A DNA stretch of 64,000 nt, taken from assembly GCF_901875635.1 (NCBI RefSeq), contig NZ_CABFMN010000150.1, forward strand, positions 62,001 to 126,000. Direction: 5' to 3'. A program made the translations under genes and the position numbers. This DNA is from Xylophilus ampelinus (GTDB taxonomy: Bacteria; Pseudomonadota; Gammaproteobacteria; Burkholderiales; Burkholderiaceae_C). Numbering within the stretch: position 1 is the first letter of the stretch; every line of letters begins with the position of its first letter. The notes beneath the pieces were generated by a model. The model made no database searches. It was not told where the DNA came from and saw nothing but the letters and a program-made list of their open reading frames with translations. Positions 18,466-26,875 of the stretch are shown in pieces.

Positions 18466-19467
18466 ATGAAAACCTCCTTGTCCCGTCGCCAGTCGATTCG
18501 CCGCGTGGCGCTCGGTGCTTCGTCCCTGCTGGCCGCGTCGTGGCTCGCACCGCTGGCGGTCCACGCCCAGCCGGCAGCGAAGACCATCCGCATCGTCGTT
18601 CCGTTTCCCCCGGGTGGCAGCACCGATCTGCTGGCACGCCGTGTCGCCGAGAAGCTGTCGGCCGCCTGGGGGCAGCCGGTGATCGTCGAGAACCGCGCCG
18701 GTGCGGGCGGCACGGTCGGCGCCGACTTCGTGGCCAAGTCGGCACCGGACGGCACCACGCTGCTGATGGGCGTGACGGGCAGCAATGCGATCGCCCAGGC
18801 GCTGTACCCCCGCCTGCCGTACGACGTGCTGAAGGACTTCGCGCCGGTGTCGATGGTCGTGAGTTCGCCGCTGGTCGTGACCGTGAACCCGGCCGTGAAG
18901 GCCAACACGCTGGCCGAGTTCGTCGCGCTCGCGAAGGCCAAGCCCGGATCGATCAGCTACGGCTCGGCGGGCAACGGCACCTCGATGCACCTGACCGGCG
19001 AGATGTTCAAGCAGGCGACCAAGACCTCGATGGTGCACATCCCGTACCGCGGCAGCGCCGGCATGCTGACCGACCTGATGGCGGGTCAGATCGAAGCCAC
19101 CTTCGGCGACCTGCTGGTGGTGATGCCGCAGCTGGAGGCCGGCAAGCTGCGCCCGCTGGCCGTCACCTCGAAGCAGCGCCATCCGCAGCTGCCCAACGTG
19201 CCCACGGTCGCGGAGAGCGGCTACCCGGGCTTCGAGGCGCTGTCGTGGCAGGGCGTGTTCGCGCCCTCGGGCACGCCGCCCGAGTTGGTCGAACGCCTGA
19301 GCGCCGATGTGAACAAGGCGGTGCGGACGGCCGATGTGCGGGACTATTTCGCGGCGCGCGGCTTCCTCGTCGAAGGCACGACCCCGTCGGCGTTCCGGAC
19401 CTTCCTGGAGGCGGAGGTGAAGAAGTGGTCGGCCATCGTCGAGGTGTCCGGCGCCAAGGCCGACTGA
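18466..19467 (+). CDS. Bug-family tripartite tricarboxylate transporter substrate-binding protein
   Basis: 333 residues. The Tat-like or Sec signal SRRQSIRRVALGASSLLAAS...AVHAQ is followed by the Bug signature IRIVVPFPPGGSTDLLARR and the usual domain pattern (IVENRAGAGGTVGADFVAKS, PDGTTLLMG, LPYDVLKDFAPV). Bug proteins bind carboxylates in the periplasm and deliver them to a TctAB permease or signal to regulators. No TctA/TctB genes are in this window. Its position behind hydantoinase B suggests it binds that pathway's substrate. Confidence 0.92.
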   Translation: MKTSLSRRQSIRRVALGASSLLAASWLAPLAVHAQPAAKTIRIVVPFPPGGSTDLLARRVAEKLSAAWGQPVIVENRAGAGGTVGADFVAKSAPDGTTLLMGVTGSNAIAQALYPRLPYDVLKDFAPVSMVVSSPLVVTVNPAVKANTLAEFVALAKAKPGSISYGSAGNGTSMHLTGEMFKQATKTSMVHIPYRGSAGMLTDLMAGQIEATFGDLLVVMPQLEAGKLRPLAVTSKQRHPQLPNVPTVAESGYPGFEALSWQGVFAPSGTPPELVERLSADVNKAVRTADVRDYFAARGFLVEGTTPSAFRTFLEAEVKKWSAIVEVSGAKAD

Positions 19468-19868
19468 TGGTAGAGCGTCGGCAGGACATGGAGCGGCTCG
19501 GTCCGGTGGTCCGGGCGGGGCAGCGCCAGCCCATCTCGGCCGCGGTGGCGTGGGAGCGGCTGGTGTTCGTCTCGGGCCAGGTGCCCATGCGCGCCGGCGC
19601 GCCAAGCGCGCCCGACATCGCCGGGCAGACGCACGCCGTGCTGGACGGCATCGCCGCCACCCTGGCCGAGGCCGGATGCTCGCTGGCCGACGTCGTGAAG
19701 ACCACGGTGTGGCTCACCGATGCGGCGGACTATCCGGCCTTCAACGCGGCTTACGGGGAACGCTTCGGCGTCGATGCCGCGCCGGCGCGCTCGACCGTGA
19801 TCGCCGGGCTCATCGCGCCCGTCAAGGTGGAGATCGAAGCCATGGCCGTGCGGCCGGCGCCGGCCTGA
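19467..19868 (+). CDS. RidA family protein (imine/enamine deaminase)
   Basis: 133 residues in the YjgF/YER057c/UK114 fold: ISAAVAWERLVFVSGQVP near residue 25, THAVLDGIAATLAEAGCSLADVV near 55, and a C-terminal VKVEIEAMAV. The Arg that binds the carboxylate in active RidA is normally near residue 105; here the segment reads APARSTV, consistent with it. It starts in TGATG overlap with the Bug gene. RidA hydrolyses reactive imines such as those released by D-amino acid oxidases, matching the DadA-like gene upstream. Confidence 0.9.
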   Translation: MVERRQDMERLGPVVRAGQRQPISAAVAWERLVFVSGQVPMRAGAPSAPDIAGQTHAVLDGIAATLAEAGCSLADVVKTTVWLTDAADYPAFNAAYGERFGVDAAPARSTVIAGLIAPVKVEIEAMAVRPAPA

Positions 19869-19913
19869 GCCTGCGCGCCGCGCCAGAGGCCATGCCAGAC
19901 GCCACGGCGCCGC

Positions 19914-20327
19914 TCATGCGTCGAGCCCGCCGGGCGTGCGCTCCGCGTCCAGGTCGAAGTTGAGTTCGACCTTCAGGCCCAGCGGGTCCTGCAGGAAGAC
20001 CTGGTGCAGCCGCGTGCCCTTGAGCGGCGTTTCGCTGAACGGCAGCTCGGCGTCGGCCAAGGCCTGCCGCGTCGCAGCCAGGCCGTGCGCCTTGAGCGCG
20101 ATGTGGTCGACCGCGCCCCCCTGGGGCTTCGGCGAATGCGGCAGCAGTGCGTTGAGGTGCAGCACCGCGTGCCCGCCGGCGTAGAGCCAGTGGCCGGGAT
20201 AGCGCAGTGCCGGCCGGTAGCCATCGTGCAACCCCAGCGTGCCCGCATAGAACGCCAGCAGCAGCGGCAGATCCTCGCGCGCGCAGCCGATGGTGATGTG
20301 GTGCAGGGCGGAAACGTCGATGCTCAT
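19914..20327 (-). CDS. VOC family (glyoxalase/bleomycin-resistance/dioxygenase) protein
   Basis: 137 residues. A vicinal oxygen chelate fold with two beta-alpha-beta-beta-beta modules: LHHITIGCA at residue 8, HAVLHLN near 60, VDHIALKAHGL near 75, and GLKVELNF near the end. The His and Glu residues fit a metal site. Members include glyoxalases, small ring-cleavage enzymes and isomerases. Its start overlaps the stop of the FAD monooxygenase gene (ATGA), so it is the last gene of that operon and probably acts on the hydroxylated product (inference). Confidence 0.85.
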   Translation of the reverse strand: MSIDVSALHHITIGCAREDLPLLLAFYAGTLGLHDGYRPALRYPGHWLYAGGHAVLHLNALLPHSPKPQGGAVDHIALKAHGLAATRQALADAELPFSETPLKGTRLHQVFLQDPLGLKVELNFDLDAERTPGGLDA

Positions 20328-21949
20328 GCCGCGCTCCCGGATCGCCCAGCGCCGCGGCACAGCACGAGCGCGAGGGTGGCGTCCAGCGCCTGCGCCGCGT
20401 CGGCGACGCCGGTGCGCGAGCGCCAGGCGACATGGCCGTCGGGCCGCACGAGCACAGCGCCTTCGTCCGCGAGCCCATAGAGGCGCTGCCAGGCGTCGTC
20501 GGCCGGCACGACGCCGCCATCGCCGACCGAGGTGACGGCGATCACGGGGGCCGTGATGTGGCGCGCGGCGTCGTGCCAGGCCTGGCCCCGCGCGCCGGTG
20601 AGCAGCACGAAGCCGCGGCCGAAGAGGTCGAGCGTGGAGAAACGGCGATCGCCGTCCTGGAGCCAGGCGTGCGGTGCGCGGCAGCCCGGCTGCGCGCTCG
20701 GGATGTAATCCTGCACCTCGTCGGCCGGCTGCGCCGACTGGCCATCCTCGGGCACCACGGCGGCCGACCGGTAGCTCGCGCCGAAGACCAGCCCGATCTC
20801 GTTGAGAAACTCCTTGCGCGGCAGCACCGGCTCGTCCTGGCGGGCGGTGCGGCCCATCGACAGGGCATTGAGCAGGCTGCTGTGGGTCACCGCCTGTCCC
20901 ACCGGCCGGCGCTCGGCGTCGTAGGTGTCGAGCAGTCCATCGCCGGCCTCGCCGTGCAGCACGGCGGCCAGCTTCCAGGCGAGGTTCTGCGCGTCCTGCA
21001 CGCCGGTGTTCAGGCCGAAGCCGCCGGTGGGCGGCATCTCGTGCGCGGCATCGCCGGCCAGGAAGACGGCGCCGCTGCGATAGGTTTCCGCGACCAGGGC
21101 CGAGGCCTTCCACGCGCTCACGCCCAGCACCTTGACCGGCAGCTCGCCCACGCCCACCGCGCGGCGGATGACCTCGGTGCAGAACGCGGGGGTGAACTGC
21201 TCGGGGGTGAAGCCGTAGTGCGAGAGCGAGGTGACCAGGAAGCCCCAGCGGTCGGTGCCGTTGATGGTGAGGAAGGTGCCTCGAAGCTCGGGCTGCTCGA
21301 TCAGGTAGAGCGCGGCCGGCCGCTCCTGGACCCACGGCGTGAGGTCGGCGTTGAAGTGGATGTTGACGCTGTCGTACACGTCGCGCTCGCCGCGCCGGCC
21401 GATGCCCAGCTGCGTGCGGATGCGGCTTTGCGAGCCGTCGGCCGCAACGAGGTAGCGCGCGCGCACCTCTTCACGGCGGCCTTCGGCGTCCTGGAGCGTG
21501 GCGTGAACGCCCTCTGAGGTGCAGTTGAACTCGACCAGTTCGGTGTGGAAGCGCACCCGCGTGGCCCCGGCCGCTTCGGCGCCCCGGCGAAGCACGGGCT
21601 CCAGCAGGTCCTGCGAGCAGCCGCAGTTGCCGGCCACCGACAGCCCCTGGTTGGCGCCGGTGCCGCGGCCTGGGTTGAGCCGCTTGATCTCGGCGCCGGC
21701 CAGGCTCTCCGACCACAGGATCATGTCGCCGAAGCGGGCCGGCATCGCGACCGCGCGGATGTCGTCCTCCAGGCCGATCTGGCGGTACATCTCCATGGTG
21801 CGCGCGTTCAGGGCCCGCGCCTTGGGCAGGATGGCAGTGCCGGGATGGCGCTCGACCAGCAGGGAGTCGACACCGAAGCGCGACAGGAAGATGGAAGCGG
21901 TGAGGCCGACCGGGCCACCGCCCACGATCAGCACGGGTACATCGATCAT
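20324..21949 (-). CDS. FAD-dependent aromatic hydroxylase (PheA/TfdB/MhpA-like)
   Basis: 541 residues from ATG 21949 (MIDVPVLIVGGGPVGLTASI). Three flavoprotein-hydroxylase motifs are visible: GGGPVGL at the N-terminus, YLVAADGSQSRIR near residue 165 (DG motif), and VFLAGDAAHEMPPTGGFGLN near 290 (GD motif). A C-terminal thioredoxin-like domain follows. Such enzymes add one hydroxyl group to phenolic rings using NAD(P)H and oxygen. The operon context (alpha/beta hydrolase, VOC protein, Bug protein, LysR) supports degradation of an aromatic acid or phenol. Confidence 0.9.
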   Translation of the reverse strand: MIDVPVLIVGGGPVGLTASIFLSRFGVDSLLVERHPGTAILPKARALNARTMEMYRQIGLEDDIRAVAMPARFGDMILWSESLAGAEIKRLNPGRGTGANQGLSVAGNCGCSQDLLEPVLRRGAEAAGATRVRFHTELVEFNCTSEGVHATLQDAEGRREEVRARYLVAADGSQSRIRTQLGIGRRGERDVYDSVNIHFNADLTPWVQERPAALYLIEQPELRGTFLTINGTDRWGFLVTSLSHYGFTPEQFTPAFCTEVIRRAVGVGELPVKVLGVSAWKASALVAETYRSGAVFLAGDAAHEMPPTGGFGLNTGVQDAQNLAWKLAAVLHGEAGDGLLDTYDAERRPVGQAVTHSSLLNALSMGRTARQDEPVLPRKEFLNEIGLVFGASYRSAAVVPEDGQSAQPADEVQDYIPSAQPGCRAPHAWLQDGDRRFSTLDLFGRGFVLLTGARGQAWHDAARHITAPVIAVTSVGDGGVVPADDAWQRLYGLADEGAVLVRPDGHVAWRSRTGVADAAQALDATLALVLCRGAGRSGSAA

Positions 21950-22009
21950 CGAAACACTCCAGGCGCCTTCGGGCGCACTACACGGAAACAAGGAAAAGCC
22001 GACATCGGC

Positions 22010-22786
22010 TCAGGCACAGAACGCGCGCACATGGCCGGCCACCACCTCGGGAACCTGTGCCAGGCTCAGGTGCCCGACCCCGGGCAGCACCACCGCGCGG
22101 CAGTCGCGCAGTGGCTCGGCCAGCGACAGCGTCAACGGCATCGGCACCACGCGGTCGAGCTCGCCGGCGATCAGCAGCGTGGGCTGCGCGACCGTCGCGA
22201 TGTCGAGCGCGGGCCGGTCCTCGACCGCCGCGGCGCGCCGCTCGGAGCGTGCCGAGCGCGCCGGCGCCGATTTGAAGTGCGCGCGTGCGGCCGGATGTGA
22301 CTCCAGAAAGGCCGGTGGGTGGAACAGCGCGGCCAGGGACTCGGCGCTGGCGGGCAGCTCGGCGCGCAGGCGTGCGATCTCGCCGGCCACCTCGGGATTG
22401 GCCTCGCCGATCGACACCGCGAGCGGCCAGGTGTGGGCCAGCATCAGGCGCCGCACGCGTGCCGGATGGCGCACCGCCAATGCCTGCGCCACTCGCCCCC
22501 CGAAGGACGTGCCGAACACGAAGGCCGAGCCATGGCCCAGCGCCTCGAGCAGGGCCGCGGCGTCGTCGGCCAGTTCGGCCAGCGTCGCGGGTTGCAGCGC
22601 GCCCGTGGTGTCGCCGCAGTCGCGCTGGTCGTAGGTGATGACGGTGAAGCGGTCGGCCAGGTGCGGCCTCACGGCCTCGAACTGCCGCCGGCTGCCTTCG
22701 GCGCCGTGCAGCATCAGCAGAGGCGGGCCGTTGCCGACGGCCTCGAAGGCCATGCGGATGCCGCCCAGGTCGATGAAATCGGGCAT
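22010..22786 (-). CDS. Alpha/beta hydrolase
   Basis: 258 residues. The fold is recognisable from LLMLHGAEGSRRQFEAV (oxyanion HG near residue 27), the nucleophile elbow GTSFGGRVAQAL (Ser near 95), an acid in LIAGELDRVVP near 210 and a final GVGHLSLAQVPEVV (His near 240). It resembles lactonases and meta-cleavage-product hydrolases. It lies between the Bug gene and the aromatic hydroxylase gene on the same strand, so it probably cleaves an ester, lactone or ring-cleavage product. Confidence 0.88.
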   Translation of the reverse strand: MPDFIDLGGIRMAFEAVGNGPPLLMLHGAEGSRRQFEAVRPHLADRFTVITYDQRDCGDTTGALQPATLAELADDAAALLEALGHGSAFVFGTSFGGRVAQALAVRHPARVRRLMLAHTWPLAVSIGEANPEVAGEIARLRAELPASAESLAALFHPPAFLESHPAARAHFKSAPARSARSERRAAAVEDRPALDIATVAQPTLLIAGELDRVVPMPLTLSLAEPLRDCRAVVLPGVGHLSLAQVPEVVAGHVRAFCA

Positions 22787-22796
22787 GGCGCGCCTT

Positions 22797-23753
22797 TCAG
22801 CTCATCTGGATGCCCAGCGGCGGCAGCACCTTGCGATAGCGCTCGATCTCGCCGACGACATAGGGTCCGAACTGCTCGGGGGGCATGGCCGCCAACTCGC
22901 CGCCGTTCTCGCGCACGAAGTCCTTCACGGGCTGCGTCTGGGCAGCGCGTGCCAGCATGTCGTACAGCCCGCGGACCACCTCGGGGCTCATCCGTGCGGG
23001 CCCGAAGATGCCCGACCACGCGGGAATGTCCTGCACCTTCAGGCCCAGCTCGGCGAAGGTGGGCACATCGGGCAGGATCGGCGAGCGCGTCGAACCCGAG
23101 ATGCCCAGGGCGCGGAGCTGGCCCGCGCGAATCTGCGGCCCCGCCACCGAGGGCGACAGGAAGGCCAGGTCGACGGTGCCGCCGATGAGCTCGGTGGTCG
23201 GCGTGCCCTTGAAGGGCACGTGCAGCAGGTCCAGGCCCACGCCGTTGGCGAAGAAGACACCCATCACGTGCGTGGTGTTGCCGACGCCCGAGGACCCGAA
23301 GCTGAGCCGGCCCGGCTGCTTGCGGGCTGCGGCGATGAGCTGGTCGAGCGACTTGTAGGGCGACTTCTCGCTCACCAGCAGCGCGAAGCCCGACGAGCGC
23401 AGCACCATGGTGATGGGCGTGAAGTCCGCGACCGGGTCATAGGGCAGGTTCTTCATCAGCGCGGCGTTGGTCGTGTGTCCGCCGGTGGTGTAGAGCAGGG
23501 TGCTGCCGTCCGGCCGCGAGCGCACCACCTCCAGCGAGCCGATGACGCTGCCGGCACCGGGCTTGTTGTCGATGATGACCGTGCGGCCCGTGGTCTTGTT
23601 GACGGCCTGGGCCAGGACGCGGCCGCCGAGGTCGGTGCCGCTGCCGGCGCTGAAGGGCACGACGATGCGCAGGACCGGGTCCTGCGCGCGGGCGGTGAGC
23701 GGCCCTGCGGCTGCCAGGGCGGCAGCGCCGAGAAAGCTTCTTCGATGCAACAT
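22797..23753 (-). CDS. Bug-family tripartite tricarboxylate transporter substrate-binding protein
   Basis: 318 residues with signal peptide MLHRRSFLGAAALAAAGPLTARAQ. The Bug signature is LRIVVPFSAGSGTDLGGRV, then IIDNKPGAGSVIGS and PDGSTLLYTTGG. It begins the aromatic operon downstream of a LysR gene, and no membrane subunits are nearby. By its place in the operon it should bind the aromatic or carboxylate substrate of that pathway. Confidence 0.92.
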   Translation of the reverse strand: MLHRRSFLGAAALAAAGPLTARAQDPVLRIVVPFSAGSGTDLGGRVLAQAVNKTTGRTVIIDNKPGAGSVIGSLEVVRSRPDGSTLLYTTGGHTTNAALMKNLPYDPVADFTPITMVLRSSGFALLVSEKSPYKSLDQLIAAARKQPGRLSFGSSGVGNTTHVMGVFFANGVGLDLLHVPFKGTPTTELIGGTVDLAFLSPSVAGPQIRAGQLRALGISGSTRSPILPDVPTFAELGLKVQDIPAWSGIFGPARMSPEVVRGLYDMLARAAQTQPVKDFVRENGGELAAMPPEQFGPYVVGEIERYRKVLPPLGIQMS

Positions 23754-23944
23754 GTTTTTTGTCTCCTGCGTGGCGGCGTGCCGGCGCGCCGTGCGTCCTG
23801 GCAGCCCTCTGGGGTGTCGTCCGGCCGGAGCGCGAGCGCTGCCTTGGCGAACGTCCGCAAGATTAGGGAGCGCTCGCCGCCAGGTCCAAGAGAATTTGCT
23901 GACCGATCCGATAACGGCAGGTCATCGGCGGCCGGCCTGTGGCG

Positions 23945-24868
23945 TCACGCCAGCTGCGCGTTGGGCCAGTGCCCGTCGCGCACGTGGCGTTCGACCACCG
24001 TGCGCAGCACCCCCATCACGCCCTCGGTGGCTCGCGAAACGGGGCGGTCGGCGGCGCGCGCCAGCACGCGGTGCAGGTACAGGCCCTCGATGGGCACGGC
24101 GCGCAGCCGGCCGGCTTCGATGTCGTCCTTGATGGCGGCGGCGAAATGCGCGGTGAGGCCGATGCCCTCGAGCACGAGCCGGCGCGCCACTTCGGCGGTC
24201 TCGACCTCCACCACATGGTTCAGTGCGATGCGCGCGCTGGCGGCCGCGGCTTCCAGTTCCAGGCGCACGCCGGACTTGACCAGCCCGGTCATGACCAGCG
24301 GTACGCCGGCCAGGTCTCGGACCTCGACCCGTGCGGCCCGCAACCTGCGGTCGCCTGGCGGACCGATCAGGCAAATCTGCTCCTTCAGCAGCGGCACGAC
24401 CTGCAGGTTGGAGCGCTCGATCGGTTCGATGAGCAGGGCGACGTCGACTTCGCCTTGCGCCAGCATCGACTGCAGGGACGGCGCGAAGCCTTCAATGAAG
24501 CGCAGGCGCACTTCGGGGAACTGATGGAGCACGGCCTGGGTGAGCCGAACCGTGAGCTGCTGCGCCAGGCCGGGTGAAAGGCCGATGGCGACGGGCCCGC
24601 GCGGCTCGCGCTGCATGGCCAGCAGGTCGGACTTGGTCTGCTCGGCATAGCGCAGCAGGAAGAGGGCTCGCTCCAGCAGGAGCCGCGCCTCGTCGGTCGG
24701 TGCCGCGCCGCGCGCATGGCGCTCGAAGAGCTTGACCCCCAGCTCATCTTCCAGCAGCCGGATCTGGCGGCTGAGCGCCGGCTGTGTGACGTGCAGCACC
24801 TCCGACGCCTTGCCGTAGTGCTGCTGCGTGGCGAGGGCGACGAAGTAGCGCAGCTGCCGCAGGTCCAT
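23945..24868 (-). CDS. LysR family transcriptional regulator
   Basis: 307 residues. HTH at the N-terminus (MDLRQLRYFVALATQQHYGKASEVLHVTQPALSRQIRLLE), effector domain after residue 90. It lies on the same strand and 191 bp upstream of the Bug/hydrolase/monooxygenase/VOC genes, which it probably controls. The sequence resembles CbbR/BenM-type regulators only in general. The 191-bp gap downstream would hold the target promoter. Confidence 0.92.
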   Translation of the reverse strand: MDLRQLRYFVALATQQHYGKASEVLHVTQPALSRQIRLLEDELGVKLFERHARGAAPTDEARLLLERALFLLRYAEQTKSDLLAMQREPRGPVAIGLSPGLAQQLTVRLTQAVLHQFPEVRLRFIEGFAPSLQSMLAQGEVDVALLIEPIERSNLQVVPLLKEQICLIGPPGDRRLRAARVEVRDLAGVPLVMTGLVKSGVRLELEAAAASARIALNHVVEVETAEVARRLVLEGIGLTAHFAAAIKDDIEAGRLRAVPIEGLYLHRVLARAADRPVSRATEGVMGVLRTVVERHVRDGHWPNAQLA

Positions 24869-24877
24869 CGGCGGATG

Positions 24878-25246
24878 TTATCCGGGCAGCACTTCGAGTA
24901 TCTTTTCCTTGGGTCGCCCCAGCCGCATGCCAAGTGGTGTGACGAGCACCGGCCGCTCCATGAGTACGGGGTGCTGCACCATGAAGGCCAGCAACTGCTC
25001 GTCGCTCCACTTCGGATCCGCCAGGCCCAGTTCCTCGTAGGGCGCCGCCTTGGTGCGCAACAGCGCGCGCACCGACCCGCCCATGGCATCGACCAGTTCG
25101 CGAAGCCGCGCCTTGCCCGGCGGAGTCTTGAGGTACTCGACGATGGTGGGCTCGACGCCGCGCTCGCGCAGCATGGCCAGGACGTTGCGCGAGGTGCTGC
25201 AGCCGGGGTTGTGGTACAGGACGATGGAGGGATCGGCGGAGGTCAT
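24878..25246 (-). CDS. arsC: Arsenate reductase, glutaredoxin-coupled ArsC type
   Basis: 122 residues in the ArsC thioredoxin-like fold. The catalytic cysteine is Cys16 in YHNPGCSTSRN. Arginines matching those of E. coli ArsC are present in VRALLRTK, LMERPVLV and RLGRPKEKI. It reduces arsenate to arsenite with glutathione and glutaredoxin. No arsenite pump or ArsR is nearby; it ends 9 bp upstream of the LysR gene on the same strand. Stand-alone ArsC-like proteins may also have other redox roles. Confidence 0.85.
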   Translation of the reverse strand: MTSADPSIVLYHNPGCSTSRNVLAMLRERGVEPTIVEYLKTPPGKARLRELVDAMGGSVRALLRTKAAPYEELGLADPKWSDEQLLAFMVQHPVLMERPVLVTPLGMRLGRPKEKILEVLPG

Positions 25247-25291
25247 GGGGGATTATTGGCCCGTGGCCGCTGCCGTCGCCATACTGGCGGC

Positions 25292-26098
25292 ATGCTCCGT
25301 CGATCTCTTGCCCTCGCGGCCTTCGCCGTCGCGTCGGCCGCCGCGTTCGCACAGCCCGCTCCCGCATGGGTCGAGGAAGTCCCTTTCATCACCACGCCCG
25401 ACCACGTGACGCTGGCGATGCTCGAGCTGGCGCAGGTGCGTGCGGGCGACCACCTGGTCGACCTCGGCTCGGGCGACGGCCGGATCGTCATCACGGCCGC
25501 GAAGCGCTTCGGCGCCAGCGGCCTCGGTCTGGAGATCGTGCCCGATCTGGTTGCGAAGAGCGAGCGCCATGCTCGGCAGGCCGGCGTGGCCGATCGCGCG
25601 CAGTTTCGTGTGCAGGACCTCTTCGACGCCGACCTGTCGGCGGCCAGTGTCGTGACGATGTACCTGTTGCCCGATGTGAACCTGAAACTGCGGCCCCGCC
25701 TGCTGGCCCTGAAGCCCGGCACGCGCATCGTGTCGCACGACTGGGACCTGGGCGATTGGGAGCCCGATCGCACCATCACCGTCGAGGTGCCGGACAAGGC
25801 TGTGGGCCGCGAGAAGCTCAGCCGCCTGCACCTGTGGCAGGTGCCGGCGCAGGTGCAGGGCCGCTGGTGCGCGGGCACGGCGACGCTGCATGTGGCGCAG
25901 CGCTTCCAGCATTTCGATGCACGCATCGAGCGCGGCGGCCAGCCGGGTCCGGCGTGGTCGGGCCGGATCCGCGGCACGGCGTTGCCTGCGCCCGTGGGCG
26001 GGCCGCTGCGCCCGGCCCTGGCATGGGACAACGGTGCGCTGCAGGTATCGGCTGGCGCCGCAGGACTGCTGACGGACACGCGCTTCGTGCGCTGCTGA
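25292..26098 (+). CDS. Class I SAM-dependent methyltransferase with an export signal
   Basis: 268 residues. The first ~21 residues are a textbook signal peptide (MLRRSLALAAFAVASAAAFA, then QPAPAW). The body has a methyltransferase core: motif I LVDLGSGDGRIVI near residue 55, an acidic strand end GLGLEIVPD near 75, QFRVQDLFDADL near 105 and SHDWDLGDW near 150. The combination is odd because SAM is cytoplasmic. Either the hydrophobic segment is not cleaved, or the protein has another role. The gene is divergent from arsC by 45 bp and convergent with the GST gene. Confidence 0.8.
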   Translation: MLRRSLALAAFAVASAAAFAQPAPAWVEEVPFITTPDHVTLAMLELAQVRAGDHLVDLGSGDGRIVITAAKRFGASGLGLEIVPDLVAKSERHARQAGVADRAQFRVQDLFDADLSAASVVTMYLLPDVNLKLRPRLLALKPGTRIVSHDWDLGDWEPDRTITVEVPDKAVGREKLSRLHLWQVPAQVQGRWCAGTATLHVAQRFQHFDARIERGGQPGPAWSGRIRGTALPAPVGGPLRPALAWDNGALQVSAGAAGLLTDTRFVRC

Positions 26099-26117
26099 TG
26101 GGAGGCGCCGGCGTGTT

Positions 26118-26801
26118 TCAGGCGCCCGAGTCTTCCCCATCGCCGTCGAACGGAAAGCGCGCCGCCCAGAAGGCCGCCAGGCGCGGATCGACATCGACGC
26201 GGCGCACCACCTCGGCCATGCGCGGCGCCTCGCGGTAGAAGCGGCGGCGGCGCGGTGTCCAGCGCGAGGCGACGGTGACGTACAGGTCGAGCACGCTGAG
26301 GTCCTCGCCCAACAGGTAGGGCGTGCCGCGCGGCAACTGCTCGCGCACCTGGGCGTCCATCGCGCGCCAGCATTCGGCGATGCGCTCGGCGGTGCGCTCG
26401 CGCATGTACGCGATGCCGGGGTCGTCGGCCGCCAGGCGCGTGGGCACGTCGCGCACCCAGAACATCGAATAGATCGACGCCGGGATGAAGCACATCCAGC
26501 GCAGGAACTGTGCGCGCAGCGGTGCGTCCGGGGCAGGCGCGAGGCGGGCTTCGGGGTGGCGGTCGGCCAGCCAGATCAGCATGGCCGCGCTTTCCGTCAT
26601 GGTCTGGCCGTCGGGCAGCTGGAGCACGGGCACCTGGCGCATCGGGTTCACGTCGCGCAGGCGCTCGCGCTCGTCCTCGCTTTCCCAGGGCGAGACGTCG
26701 ACCACGCGCACCGGCGCACCGATGAGCGTCAGCGCGGCGTGGACCGGCACCGCGCCCGAGCCGGGCGCGCCGTAGAGCACATAGGGGGCTGCATCGTTCA
26801 T
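26118..26801 (-). CDS. Glutathione S-transferase family protein
   Basis: 227 residues. The thioredoxin-like N-domain has VLYGAPGSGAVPVHAALTLIG, the cis-proline loop NPMRQVPVLQLPDG (around residues 55-65) and the glutathione-binding TESAAMLIWLAD. The all-helical C-domain ends with LSVLDLYVTVASRW, the conserved helix with an N-capping Asp. It is the downstream neighbour of ribH (75 bp) on the same strand. The substrate is unknown. Confidence 0.88.
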   Translation of the reverse strand: MNDAAPYVLYGAPGSGAVPVHAALTLIGAPVRVVDVSPWESEDERERLRDVNPMRQVPVLQLPDGQTMTESAAMLIWLADRHPEARLAPAPDAPLRAQFLRWMCFIPASIYSMFWVRDVPTRLAADDPGIAYMRERTAERIAECWRAMDAQVREQLPRGTPYLLGEDLSVLDLYVTVASRWTPRRRRFYREAPRMAEVVRRVDVDPRLAAFWAARFPFDGDGEDSGA

Positions 26802-26875
26802 GCAGCCAGTGTGGGTGCGCCGGCGTTGCGCCGCAAGTCGGACCGGTGCGCGTCGTGCGCCGGCCCTGCGTCCGG

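Noticed and set aside
16288..19605. 1105-codon open frame on the minus strand
   Set aside because: Antisense to the HyuB fusion and Bug genes; no domain and biased composition.
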